DNA of 64,000 nucleotides, taken from the NCBI RefSeq assembly GCF_016545825.1, contig NC_052621.1, positions 7,340,199-7,404,198 on the forward strand, read 5' to 3'. Positions 12,120 to 22,128 of the stretch are shown here, in pieces. The stretch's first letter is position 1, and each line of letters starts with the position of its first letter. Position numbers and translations under genes: made by a program. Origin of the DNA: Eucalyptus grandis (Eukaryota > Streptophyta > Magnoliopsida > Myrtales > Myrtaceae). The notes beneath the pieces were generated by a model. The model saw nothing but the letters and a program-made list of their open reading frames with translations. It ran no database searches and was not told where the DNA came from.

Positions 12120-13003
12120 TTTGACAACCATTAGGCAGATGTTCACAAGAGTAATTGCGCTTGTTCATTATATTACAAAGAAGAATTCTTTCCAATAACA
12201 TGCTGAACTTTGGGTACTAGTACAATTGTTTGTTATCTGATATTTGAAAAGGTTCCACTGTTTGTTATATCTCTCTCTCTCTCTCTCATAAATCTTTCGA
12301 GGGCTGTAATGAAAAATTAATTCAAAGGTCTCTATCCATCTTGCTCGCTCCAGGTCTCTGACTAACTTTCCAAACGGGATATGTCACTTGATCACTGCAT
12401 ACTAATCTCAAGTATCAGCGTGTGAATAATTTTGCTTTGATAGCATTGTTTAACTCAAGTAAATTCATCATTCTGATAAAGAAGTACATCTTATGTAATT
12501 TTCTGCCTTACTTTGTTTTGTTAATTTTCTACAAGGATTAAGAGTTTGTATAAGACTGACTTTGCAATGGGGCCACCACACATTAATCCTCCTTTTATTC
12601 CAATGTCAATAAATAGTGGTTTGCCTGTTTCACTCCACTTTTTCAGTGCAAGAAGAGATGACACGCGCTTGGAGTTCCTTCAAGAGGATGGCTCTGCTTG
12701 GCCTCTGGTAAAGCTCTAAACTGGTGTTTGTGCTTCGAGAATCAAGAAGCGTAAAAAAACGTGAATTAGCCACTGTTTTAGTATTAAACATATGCTTGTT
12801 CCCTGTAACATTTAAATGTCAAGACAAAATAATAGTGTTATTGAGGTTCTTCTTATGTAATATTCTAGCTTGGCCAAACTTTACATTTTTTCGTTAGTTG
12901 TTATTGCACCAGAATATTTAGCAAACTCAACCCACTAGCCAAGGTGTGAATGTAATTGTTGTCAGGCATTACTCGGAATCCTTTCAATGCCTATATTGCG
13001 GCG

Positions 13004-13041
<38 letters not shown>

Positions 13042-13188
13042 CTTATTAAGAATCATCTTTTATTACTCAAACATTCATCATTGGTTTCATAGAGAGCAAT
13101 TCTTTTATTGCAAAGCAATAATCAATCCCAGGAATCATGTATGGAGCATACAGGGGTAATCCGACATCTTGGACGTCAATGTATCAAC
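12120..13188. other. GLP intergenic spacer, unit 2
   Basis: Collinear with 8174-9311, including a CT run (about 12270-12288) and a longer AG run (about 13007-13039). No gene was seen. Confidence 0.7.
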
Positions 13189-13973
13189 TTAATTGTTGTC
13201 ATACCAAAACTGTGCTTGTAGATAGTCAACAACCTTCTTGTCCACTTGGAAGGCCTTTGTGAGAACATCAGCCGAAATGGGTGGCTTTGATCCGAATACT
13301 GCATTAGCAATGGTAATGACTCCTGGGTTCTGGCTGCTCAGAGCAGCAAAGGCCAGCGCAGGGGTCTTTCCAATGTTCAGCTGGAAGTGGATGAGACCGA
13401 TTGGGAACACAAACACATCCCCTTTGTACAACACTTTGGTGAAGAGGGTGTTGTTTAATTGGTTGGACGTGACGAAGCTGACAAGTAGTGTGCCCTCAGT
13501 GACAACCAGAACCTCGGTCCCACGAGGGTGAGTGTGGGGAGGGTTCAGGCCACCTAGAGCAAAATCAATACGAGCCATGGAAATACCAAGAGTGTTGAGT
13601 CCTGGAAATTGGTCGACGAAAGCGGGCGTGACTTTTGATCCGAGTGGGTTTGCGGTATTCCCTGGGTATCTGAACCCCTTGAAGAGAAAATCATCTGCTG
13701 TGACTTGTTTTGGATCCTTGCAGAACTTCCCATTCACAAATACTGCAAAAGAAACAGAATTCACGTTGTTAGGCTTATCTAAGCATAAACACTTGCCAGG
13801 GTAGTTCTTTTAGCATCATCAGAACGGAAAGATTCGACTGTCCCTAGAGCAGAGCTCCAACCTTCGGGGTCATTGATGGCCACACAGAAGTCCTGAAGAG
13901 GACTTGGGTCAAAGGCAAAAGCGGCGGCGGTTGCTAGAGCCAAGATGAGAAGGCTAGTTGGAAGGAACTTCAT
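13189..13973 (-). CDS. GLP: Germin-like protein D, subfamily 1 (secreted cupin)
   Basis: Exon 1 is 13862-13973 and exon 2 is 13189-13742, with a 119-bp GT-AG intron at the same codon and phase as copy B. The product is again 221 residues. The signal peptide runs to about residue 21 (AAAFAFDP). Cys30 and Cys45 are conserved. Box 1 ([11 protein letters not shown]) gives His107, His109 and Glu114, and box 2 gives His156, so the cupin metal site is complete. It ends in the same WYDNN tail as copy B. Differences from B include DFALGG for DFAPGG and LVSF for LVGF. It is expected in the apoplast with the generic germin-like roles in stress and wall biology; the specific activity is unknown. It is the duplicate of B within the second unit. 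Confidence 0.92.
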
Positions 13974-14067
13974 TGCGGTTGCAGACAGGAGAGTTACAGG
14001 CCTGGATATCTTCTTCTTTTCTTTGCTTGAGATAGGAGTGAGATGTCTAGCATGGACACTTGATTCC

Positions 14068-14075
14068 TTTTTATA
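14068..14075 (-). promoter_or_regulatory. TATA box of GLP copy D
   Basis: TATAAAAA on the minus strand, about 95 bases upstream of the ATG at 13973, in the same context as the copy B box. Confidence 0.6.
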
Positions 14076-14781
14076 GATGAAAGTAGTGCTGACCTGGTAT
14101 TATGTTTCTATGATAAGGAACACCTGACAGGTACCAAGTCTCCGGTGTGCTGGTTAATTTCTTACTCCAGAAAAGAATTGTTCCACAGCTGCTACGTCGA
14201 AGCACCCATCACTTTGACCTGTCCTCTTTTCCGTTAGTCTGATATGGAAGTGGTCTTCTCCGATGGAATTTACGTCTTTTTATTTCTGCTTTACTGTTTC
14301 GTATGCCCGGTGCAGATTCACGTTCAAAGAGGTATAATTCACGGTTTGACTTGTGTTTCCAACTCCGTTAGGGTGATGCCAACGTGGTCTAAAGCTATGC
14401 TGCACGAGCTTATACGATTCATCCATTCCGACCACTATCACAAAGGATGGCTAGCTTTTACCAAGAATTATGATTGGCAAAACTCTTCAGTATTCAAACT
14501 ATCATAGATAAGATTCTCCTAGAACTTTACTCAAGATAATTTAAAAGTAAAAAGCAAATCACAATGTCAAGTTAAGAAACTATGGAAACGGAGACTTGTT
14601 ACAACGAAATTGAGCTCTTCTAGCTTAGTTTCCAAGGAGCAGGTGCCTTTCCACGCTTAGAAAACGTTTGAGTCGTGAAATTCTTCATAATTTCTGTAGT
14701 TTTATTTAACAAAGAAAAGAAAATTTTAAATTGCTGAAGTTTCAGTATTTAAAAGGTGTTGAACAGAGATATGGGCGGTAA

Positions 14782-15911
14782 GGGTGCGTTTGGTAACGTT
14801 TCGTTTAAAAATTGTTTTTGGAAACAGAAATAAAAAAAAAAAAAAAAGTGTTTCTGTTCCGGGGAACAATTTTTGAACAAAAAAACGCGTTTGGTAAATG
14901 TTCCAGAAATATAAAAAGAATAAAAACACGTTTGGTAAGTTTGTATAATTTTTTTTATTTCTTTTAATTTTTTAATATTTTTGTTTTTATTTTTATTTTC
15001 TTTCTTATTTTCTTATTTATTTTTCCTTTTTTCTTTTTTCTTTTTTCTTTTTCTTTTTCCTTTTTCTTTTTTTATTCTTTTGGCGGCGGCCTCGCCCGGC
15101 CACGGCGAGGCTCGGCATCGCCGGCCCGGGCGAGCTCGGCCTCGCCGGCCGTTGGGCGAGCTCGGCCTCGCCGGATCCGGGCGAGATCGAGCTCGCCCGG
15201 CCCGGCGCGAGGTCGGCCTCGCCGCGCGGGCCGACGGTGACCCGAGCCACATCGTCGTCTCCTCCACCGCATCGGCAACCACCCCTCCGCCTCACGCTCG
15301 ATTGACGCATCTACAGGTCTCGAGCCTCCGTTCGCCACCGCCGCATCAGATCTCACCGCTCCGTGACCCATGACTTCGAGATCCGCTCGATTGTCGACCC
15401 CGCGCCGGCCCACGACTTGACCGGCCGTCCTCGCCGCTCCGCTCCTAGACGTCCGCCGCTCGAGACCCCACGGCCGAGCCCCGCACGGCCGCCGCCACCG
15501 CCCGGCCGACCCGCGACCCAGCTCCGTCACCCGCTCGCAGTGGAGACGCTCGCAGCCCATGTCGGCGCCGGAGAGGACGACGGTGGAGAAGCCGGATGGT
15601 CTCGAGACGAGGCGGCTGTCGACGCCGAAGAGTGGGAGGCGCCGGAGAAGACGACCGTGGAGATGCTTGCAAGAGGAGAGGCTCGCAGAGGAGAACACAA
15701 TTTTGTTTCTTTTTTATTCCTCAAATGTGTTTCAGAAATAAGAAACAAGAATTTATTGTTTCTTATTTCTATTCCATTTTGTTTTAAGGAACAAAAAAAC
15801 AAAAAGGAACAAACGCACCCAAACGCGTTTCTGTTCCTTTTGTTCCCCGAGAACAAAAAAACAGAAATTTTTGTTCCTGGGAAAGCAAAACACGGTGCAA
15901 ACAAACGCGCC
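14782..15911. mobile_element. PIF/Harbinger-like MITE, TAA target duplication
   Basis: The ends are GGGTGCGTTTGGTAACG and the reverse complement of GGCGCGTTTGTTTGC, flanked by TAA at 14779-14781 and 15912-15914. AT-rich shells with GGAACA/TTGTTC words surround a GC-rich core (about 15075-15680) full of CGAGCTCGGCCTCGCC permutations. Several long overlapping ORFs on both strands come from the core's base composition and are not genes. The element encodes no transposase and must be mobilised in trans. Confidence 0.8.
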
Positions 15912-16198
15912 TAAAATACTTGCCTAGTTGGTTATTTGCTTCCTGTTCTTCAGTCTATTATGCCATTGTTACATAAAGCACCCAGGATGTTCACACTATT
16001 TGGTCACCTCCCGCGCACTTGTGTCATGATAACAAGAACAAACGGAGCAAGCATCTTAATATCAGAGAGGTAAAAGGCCTACCAGCCGAAAGTATGATCT
16101 GAAAACTAATGAGTATTCAAACTTCTGTATGTAGATATTACTCCCTAGGAAGAAAACTCAAGATTGTTAATAATAAAAATTTGATATGTGGAAGGTAA

Positions 16199-16846
16199 GG
16201 GCCTGTTTGGCAATGTCCCTGCTCTTTTGTTTTTCTAATTTTTTGTTCCGAAAACAAAAAAAGAATAGAAATTTATTTGATAATGTTAACTAATTTTTAT
16301 ATTTCTTGAAATAAAAAAGTGGAGGAATAGATTTGCAAAAGAAATAAGAAGTAGAAAAAAGTAATTTTTTATTTCTGAGAATAATTTCTAGAAATAAGTT
16401 ATTTCTTCTTCTTCTTTTTATTTTATTTTCTTCTTCCTTGTCACCCCTACCCTTGACCATCGCCCCCTTGTCCAACCAACAACGGTCGCTCGCCACCGCT
16501 TGCCGTCCGCTGCCACTCGCTAGCCGATTGTCACCGCCGGCTTTTGCCAACCACCATTGGTGATGGTGGCAGTCGGTAGGCGGGTGACAGTTGCAAGGAA
16601 GAATAAGAAAAGAAAAAAGAAAAAGAAAATCTTAAAAAATTATTAAAAAATTAAAAGAAATTATACGTTACAAAAAAAAAATTATGAATCGTACCAAACA
16701 CATTCATTTTCTTTTTTCACTCTAGGAATAGAAATTTTGTATAGTTACTGAACACATTCTTTTACTCAGAAATTGTTCTGGGGAGTAGACATAGAAAAAA
16801 ACTATTTTTAAAAAGGAATTGTTTTCCAAAATAGAAGCAACAGACC
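16199..16846. mobile_element. PIF/Harbinger-like MITE, TAA target duplication
   Basis: It begins GGGCCTGTTTGGCAATG, ends in the complement of GGTCTGTTGC, and is flanked by TAA at 16196-16198 and 16847-16849. It has the same architecture as the element at 14782 but a shorter GC-richer core (about 16440-16590). Confidence 0.78.
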
Positions 16847-16849
16847 TAA

Positions 16850-18020
16850 GAAACCATGAAAGGAAGACTCGCTATTACTAACTTAAAACTCTCCTAAACT
16901 TATTTTTGGGGAGCAACTGCGCATTGGAATATCATATAGCATAAAATTAATCAAATAAATTTGTGCTTCTAGCAATCTCATTACTCAAAGACGTAAGGCA
17001 GCAGGACTGTCTTTTCAACTTTCGTCTCTTAAAATGGTTAGCACAAAATCTATCATGACAAAATTATGATTGGAAAGTTGCCTTAATCATCTACCCATCT
17101 TTAACAACTCTCCCACTTCTCTGAGAAAATCTGTAGAGGAGCTTCGAGGTTAGAAACAATAGAGGGACATTTGGTAATTTCAAGGGAATTAGCTAAAATT
17201 CTTTGGTGTTGATAGCAAAATCCTCTTTTGAATTATATAACCTTCCGAAGCTTCGTTTTTCCAACAGAATTAGGTGACTTAATTAATATCCACCAGCTCA
17301 ACATGGAAACAATCACGCCCTTGATCCTCAAGTAAGCGATGTCATGTAAGTTCTAGAAGCCATTGGAATTTGGAATAAGACATTGCTCACAAGTTCTAAC
17401 TTTCGTAAAACTTTTCTGCTCATAAGGTTGTAAAGTAGTCGCAGCTTTGGACAACAGCATCTTATTTCTGACCTCCCATGAACTTGTGTTCCCAAAGGCA
17501 CTTAATGAATCAAGTTTTGTGCAGCAGGAGAGTGAATCACTGCTATGTGGATTGCTACTAAGTTCAGTGTTTGGGATATTAAATCAGACGAAGTCCCCTA
17601 ATTATTACTGATAGGAAATATCTGCAGCCCAAAAATTTCCATGGTGAAGATGAGTGTGAAAAGAGTTTTTCCTACTCTAGAAAGGGTCAATTCAATCCAC
17701 TTTGGACGCATGAAACTGTGTTCAGAAAACAGTCCTTGTTTAATCATGCGGCTCCAAATTGATGCTGAAGAGCTGAAGAAGTGAAGGAGGAATAATGCAA
17801 GGTTGTAAAAGTTATGAATGAGCACTTCCATAGCTGATAATATGCATTGTTTAAGCTGGAGATGAGAAAATCAAGTTGACTGCCACCCGGTCATAGTGGT
17901 TATGGAACGGTTCATTGTTTGGAATTAAGAAAGGGGAAATAAAGATAGAAACATCGAAAACTTGGTCTTCTGCAGGGAAACTTGCTGCATAAATTGTTTA
18001 CCAGGTCAAGCACTGTCATG
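16850..18020. other. Upstream flank of GLP copy E
   Basis: AT-rich sequence without a supported gene. A short stretch near 17050 resembles the repeated flank words of other GLP copies. Confidence 0.45.
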
Positions 18021-18028
18021 TATAAATA
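18021..18028 (+). promoter_or_regulatory. TATA box of GLP pseudogene E
   Basis: TATAAATA about 97 bases before the ATG at 18125, the same spacing as in the other GLP copies. Confidence 0.6.
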
Positions 18029-18124
18029 GAGACCATGTAATGCAAGGCGCCTCACTCCTCCCTCGAGCAATAATACTCTGAGCTAGGAAATAGAACCTGA
18101 GATCAGCCCCAACTCCCGCCCACA

Positions 18125-18980
18125 ATGAAGTCCTTTCCAGTTAGCCTTCTCATTTTGGCTTTGGCAACTGCAACTGCCTTTGCTTATGACCCAAGTCCTC
18201 TTCAGGACATATGCGTGGCCATCAACGACCCGAAGTCTGCAGGTTAAACCTCTATTCTAGCGTTATTGACATACTATTTTCTTCTTGTCAATGATGCTAT
18301 AAACAGAACATGCAAAAAGGTTTTGTTTTGGTAGCATGACGACATTGTCATCGACTATAAATAGTACAATAGTCATCTTATATTGAGTGATGCATATTAA
18401 GATGAGTTCTGTTTTCTTATGCAGTGTTTGTGAACGGGGAGTTTTGCAAGGACCCTAAGCAAGCCACTGCAGATGACTTCACCTTTATGGGGTTCAGAAA
18501 CCCTGGGAATACTGCAAACCCACTTGGATCGAAAGTCACACCTGCAACCGTCAACGAGTTTCCAGGACTCAATACTCTGGGCATATCCATGGCTCGCCTT
18601 GACTTCGCTCCTGGAGGTTTAAACCCTCCCCACACTCACCCTCGTGGCACTGAGGTCTTGGTCGTCATCGAGGGCACACTCCTTGTCGGCTTCGTCACAT
18701 CCAACCAATTGAACAACACTCTCTTCACCAAAGTCTTGTACAAAGGCGATGTGTTTGTTTTCCCAATTGGACTCATTCACTTCCAGTTGAATACTTTGGA
18801 AAGACCCCTACGCTGGCCTTTGCCGGTTTGAGCAGCCAAAATCCAGGAGTCATTACCATTGCTAACTCCGTCTTTGGAGCAAGGCCACCCATTTCTGCTG
18901 ATGTTCTCACTAAGGCCTTCCAAGTGGACAAGAAAATTGTTGACTACCTCCAGGCACAGTTTTGGTACGACAACAACTAA
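18125..18980 (+). pseudogene. Germin-like protein pseudogene E (2-base frameshift)
   Basis: Exon 1 is 18125-18242 and exon 2 is 18425-18980, with a 182-bp GT-AG intron at the conserved position. Signal peptide, both cysteines and box 1 ([11 protein letters not shown]) are normal. Inside box 2, just after IHFQLN, two extra bases (within 18791-18798, relative to copies B and D) shift the frame, and the shifted frame stops at about 18831. The remainder to WYDNN at 18980 is intact in another frame. The protein would keep the four metal ligands but lose the C-terminal third of the cupin and its helices, so it is probably inactive. Promoter and splice sites look intact. An assembly error is possible, because it is the only lesion. 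Confidence 0.85.
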
Positions 18981-19753
18981 ATGGAATGGATGGCCAGAAA
19001 AACACCAACAGAGCATCTGAGCCATTTAACTTACGCAAGCATTCCTAGTTTCCATGAGAGACTTCCAAGAATAAAAACATTGCTTTATGTCAGTGGTCAA
19101 TGGGTATTTTTACCTCTTGTGTGAGTAATTGATCAGTAAAGTATTTTTTAGTAAGAATCTCCTGTTTCTTGATCCCTGTTTTGACGAAAGTTTCTCATAT
19201 GGACCGGAACCAAATGCCAAGCAAAGTCATAATAGAAGTGTTGCTTGTCAAATTATCGAGCACAAAAGGTTATTGCACGCTTTCCATTGCGGGACCTGAA
19301 CTCTCGTATTGATCAGACATCCATCAAGAACGATCTATCCATATTCCATTGGTGTCAAATTTTCATTCTCTGATTTTGTGATACTGCGGCACAGTAAGTC
19401 CCAATCCACACTCCATGTCATGAAGATCAATGCTTCGTGCTGCCAAGTTGCTGACTTTGTTCCTATTGCCTGGATGTATCGTCGTTCTTGTAGAAAACAT
19501 GCTGTACTTTCACAGTTCGACATCTGCTACCAATTTGGTGGGAACTCTTACTATTCTTGTATTTCACCGCCCGCTGAATTTCTGACGATTTTCGAAATGA
19601 TGACTACTATCAATAAAAATCCCAATCTGAAAAACCATTCACTAAGAAATCGTGCCATATGCAAAGAATACTCTCTAAAGTAACTCTAGACAAAGTAGTT
19701 GATTAAAAGAAGAATATCAAAAGTTGGAAAAAAAAATTAAAAAAGTGGGAGAC
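18981..19753. other. Downstream flank of GLP copy E
   Basis: 3' flank with a likely polyadenylation region (AATAAAA near 19071). A 124-codon open frame (19309-19683) has no recognisable domain and is not called. Confidence 0.4.
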
Positions 19754-19756
19754 TAA

Positions 19757-20536
19757 GGGCCCGCATGACAACCATTCTATTCCAGAAATAATTTCTGAAA
19801 CAAAAATAGATTTTTCTATTTCTATTTCTAGAAGAGTTTCTAAGCAAAAATAACCGTTTGATAATAACACAAAATTTCTACTCTAAAAATAGAAATTCGT
19901 TTGATAACGATACAAAATTTCTTCCTTTCAAAAGGCGGGGGCGACAACCGACGACCTTTAATATAAAAAATAAAAATAAAAATGATTTAGTAACAAAAAA
20001 ATAATGAATAAAATAAAATAAAATAAAAATATCATTTTATTTTAAAATTAAAATATAAAAATAAAATTATTTTATTTATTCTATTTTATTTTATTTTACA
20101 AATAAATTTATTTTAAAATGAATAAAAATATAAAAATATAAAAATTATTTGGCAAAACACTCAAGGCAAATAATAATAAATTTATTTTTAATAAAAATAA
20201 TTTATTTTTATTTTTAAATGAATAAAATGAATATTTTTATTTTTATTTTTAATAAAATGAGGAGAGGCGGAGGAAGAGGAGGAGGCAAAGACGTAGGGAG
20301 ATGAGGGAGGACTCACCGAAATTAGGGTTTAGTGAGAGAAATTATTTTTGATTTCTCTTCCCAGAAATCATAAGTAGAAAATTTTAGCTTCGATTTCTCT
20401 TCCAAACCTATTTCTAATAGGAATCTATTCAGAAATAAAAAAGCGAATAGATTTATCAAACAGTTTCTCTTCCGTAAATAGGTGCGGAGCAGAAAACTAT
20501 TTACGGAACAGAAATTTTGGGTTGTCATGCACCCCC
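19757..20536. mobile_element. PIF/Harbinger-like MITE, TAA target duplication
   Basis: It starts GGGCCCGCATGACAACC and ends with the complement of GGGGGTGCATGACAACC, an almost perfect inverted repeat. It is flanked by TAA at 19754-19756 and 20537-20539. The interior is very AT-rich with ATAAAATAAAA words and lacks the GC-rich core of its neighbours. Confidence 0.82.
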
Positions 20537-20539
20537 TAA

Positions 20540-21374
20540 GGCCTGTTTTCGGGAAAATATCACATTTTCGAAAATATTTTCTAGAAGTCATTTTTTTTGG
20601 AAAATGACTATATTTTCTAGTATTCGAATGAAACCTAACTTTCAATAGAAAATATTTTGTACGGTTCGTTAGCTAATTTATTGTTTGGGAAAAATTATCA
20701 AAAAATTGAATTTTAATATGTTTAATTGTCCTAAAAATTAGTTTTATTTTTTTAAAAATGAATTTTTAATTATTTGTACTTTTAAAAAATCGAAAATTTT
20801 ATTATTTATTTTCTTTCTTTCTTTTCTTTTCCTTCCTCCTTCCTCCTCCTTCTTCCTCCTCTGCCGCCGCAGCTTGACGAAGCTTGGTGAAGCCCGAGCT
20901 CCGCCCCAGGCCAGCAACGCTCCGCCTCGCTTGATCTGACGAGGCCCAAGCTCGCCGGGCTTGAGCTAGCTCGGCTTCCCCAAGTTGGGCTAGGCGGAGC
21001 CTCACTGGCTTGGGGTGAGGCTCAAGTTGGCTCAAGGCTGGTTGTCAATTGCCGCCGTGACCGGCGGTGGCCAAGGCCGAGGAACAAGATGAAAAGGAAA
21101 GAAAGAAAAAAAAAACTCGATTTTTTTAAAAGAAAAGAAAAATAAAGCATAAGAATAAAATGAAAATGTGTTGGTGAAAAGAAGTAAGGTGGAAGAAGTT
21201 ATGAAAAATGTTTTCCATTTTTGAAAAGTAAAAAATATTTTCCTTACTTTTAAATGTTGTTTTTTTCAATGATGGAAAACATTTTCCTTGATGATTCATT
21301 TTACGTAAAAACGAACATTGAAAAATCTAGAAAGTGTTTTCCTAAAAGTCATTTTCCGTAAAACGAACGGAGTT
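20540..21374. mobile_element. PIF/Harbinger-like MITE adjoining the previous element
   Basis: It begins immediately after the TAA that closes the preceding element and ends near TAA at 21375-21377. Its right end reads, in complement, CTCCGTTCGTTTTACGG, matching the left end of the element at 6421. The core (about 20860-21060) is GC-rich with the same AGCTCG/GAGGC words. It belongs to the same subfamily as 6421-7506. Confidence 0.72.
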
Positions 21375-21377
21375 TAA

Positions 21378-22128
21378 ATCGGAGAAAAAACTATCATTTA
21401 AGTGCTATCTTCGACAAAAAATTTTGGCAAAATTACTTAGGATTTATAATTAAAATTTTAATATGACTTGGCACATTTTTTTTAAAGTAATCCATGTGGA
21501 CGTTCAAAACGACGTCGCACAATAATCACTTTGTAATTGAGATTGACACATCATTTTTTAACAATGATTAGTACTGAAGTAATTATTTTTTAAATAATGA
21601 CTAGCACTTTAACAATAATTGGCACTCAAAAGATTCAAACCTATAATTTTTGGCACTCATATAATTACTCGTCAACTTGTATGCATGATGTTATCTAGGG
21701 TTTATGTGACGACCTAGATCCGGGGCAGTACGGAGGGACGGACTAAGATCGCCTTGGTAGTACATGGGCGAGGAGAGTGTGACGGCCCGAGCGATGGTGC
21801 ACGGGGAGGAGGGATGGCGGTGCATCCGCGCCTCGGTCCCCAAATGTGCGTAAAAAAGAGGTCTTTCTCTTGTTCCACGTCACTTAAGGAGGGAGTTCTG
21901 GGCTAAGGGAGTTCTGGGCCGACGGGCAGCGCACAATATGTGCAGACAATTTTTAGTAAAGCCTGATGCACAACTTTTGGCAATTGTCCTTCTTTCCAAT
22001 GCTTTCGTTTCAAACGATCACAAAAATTCAAGATTCTGGTAAGCGCGTAGCGGCATTCTCGCGAGAGCCTACTCCGATGAACGACGAAACTCGGGAGAAA
22101 TGATTCCGAGTCCGAACCGACTGCTCAG
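21378..22128. other. Upstream region of the PPR gene
   Basis: AT-rich to about 21700, then TGTGACGACC and TGTGACGGCCC motifs resembling starts of plant Gypsy LTRs, with no other LTR-element parts. The PPR promoter and 5' leader must lie here, but no clear TATA box was identified. Confidence 0.4.

Noticed and set aside
15013..15914. Several long overlapping ORFs (up to 208 codons) on both strands
   Set aside because: They fall in the GC-rich core of a MITE flanked by TAA duplications. Their proteins are low-complexity Arg/Ala/Pro/Gly strings with no domain.
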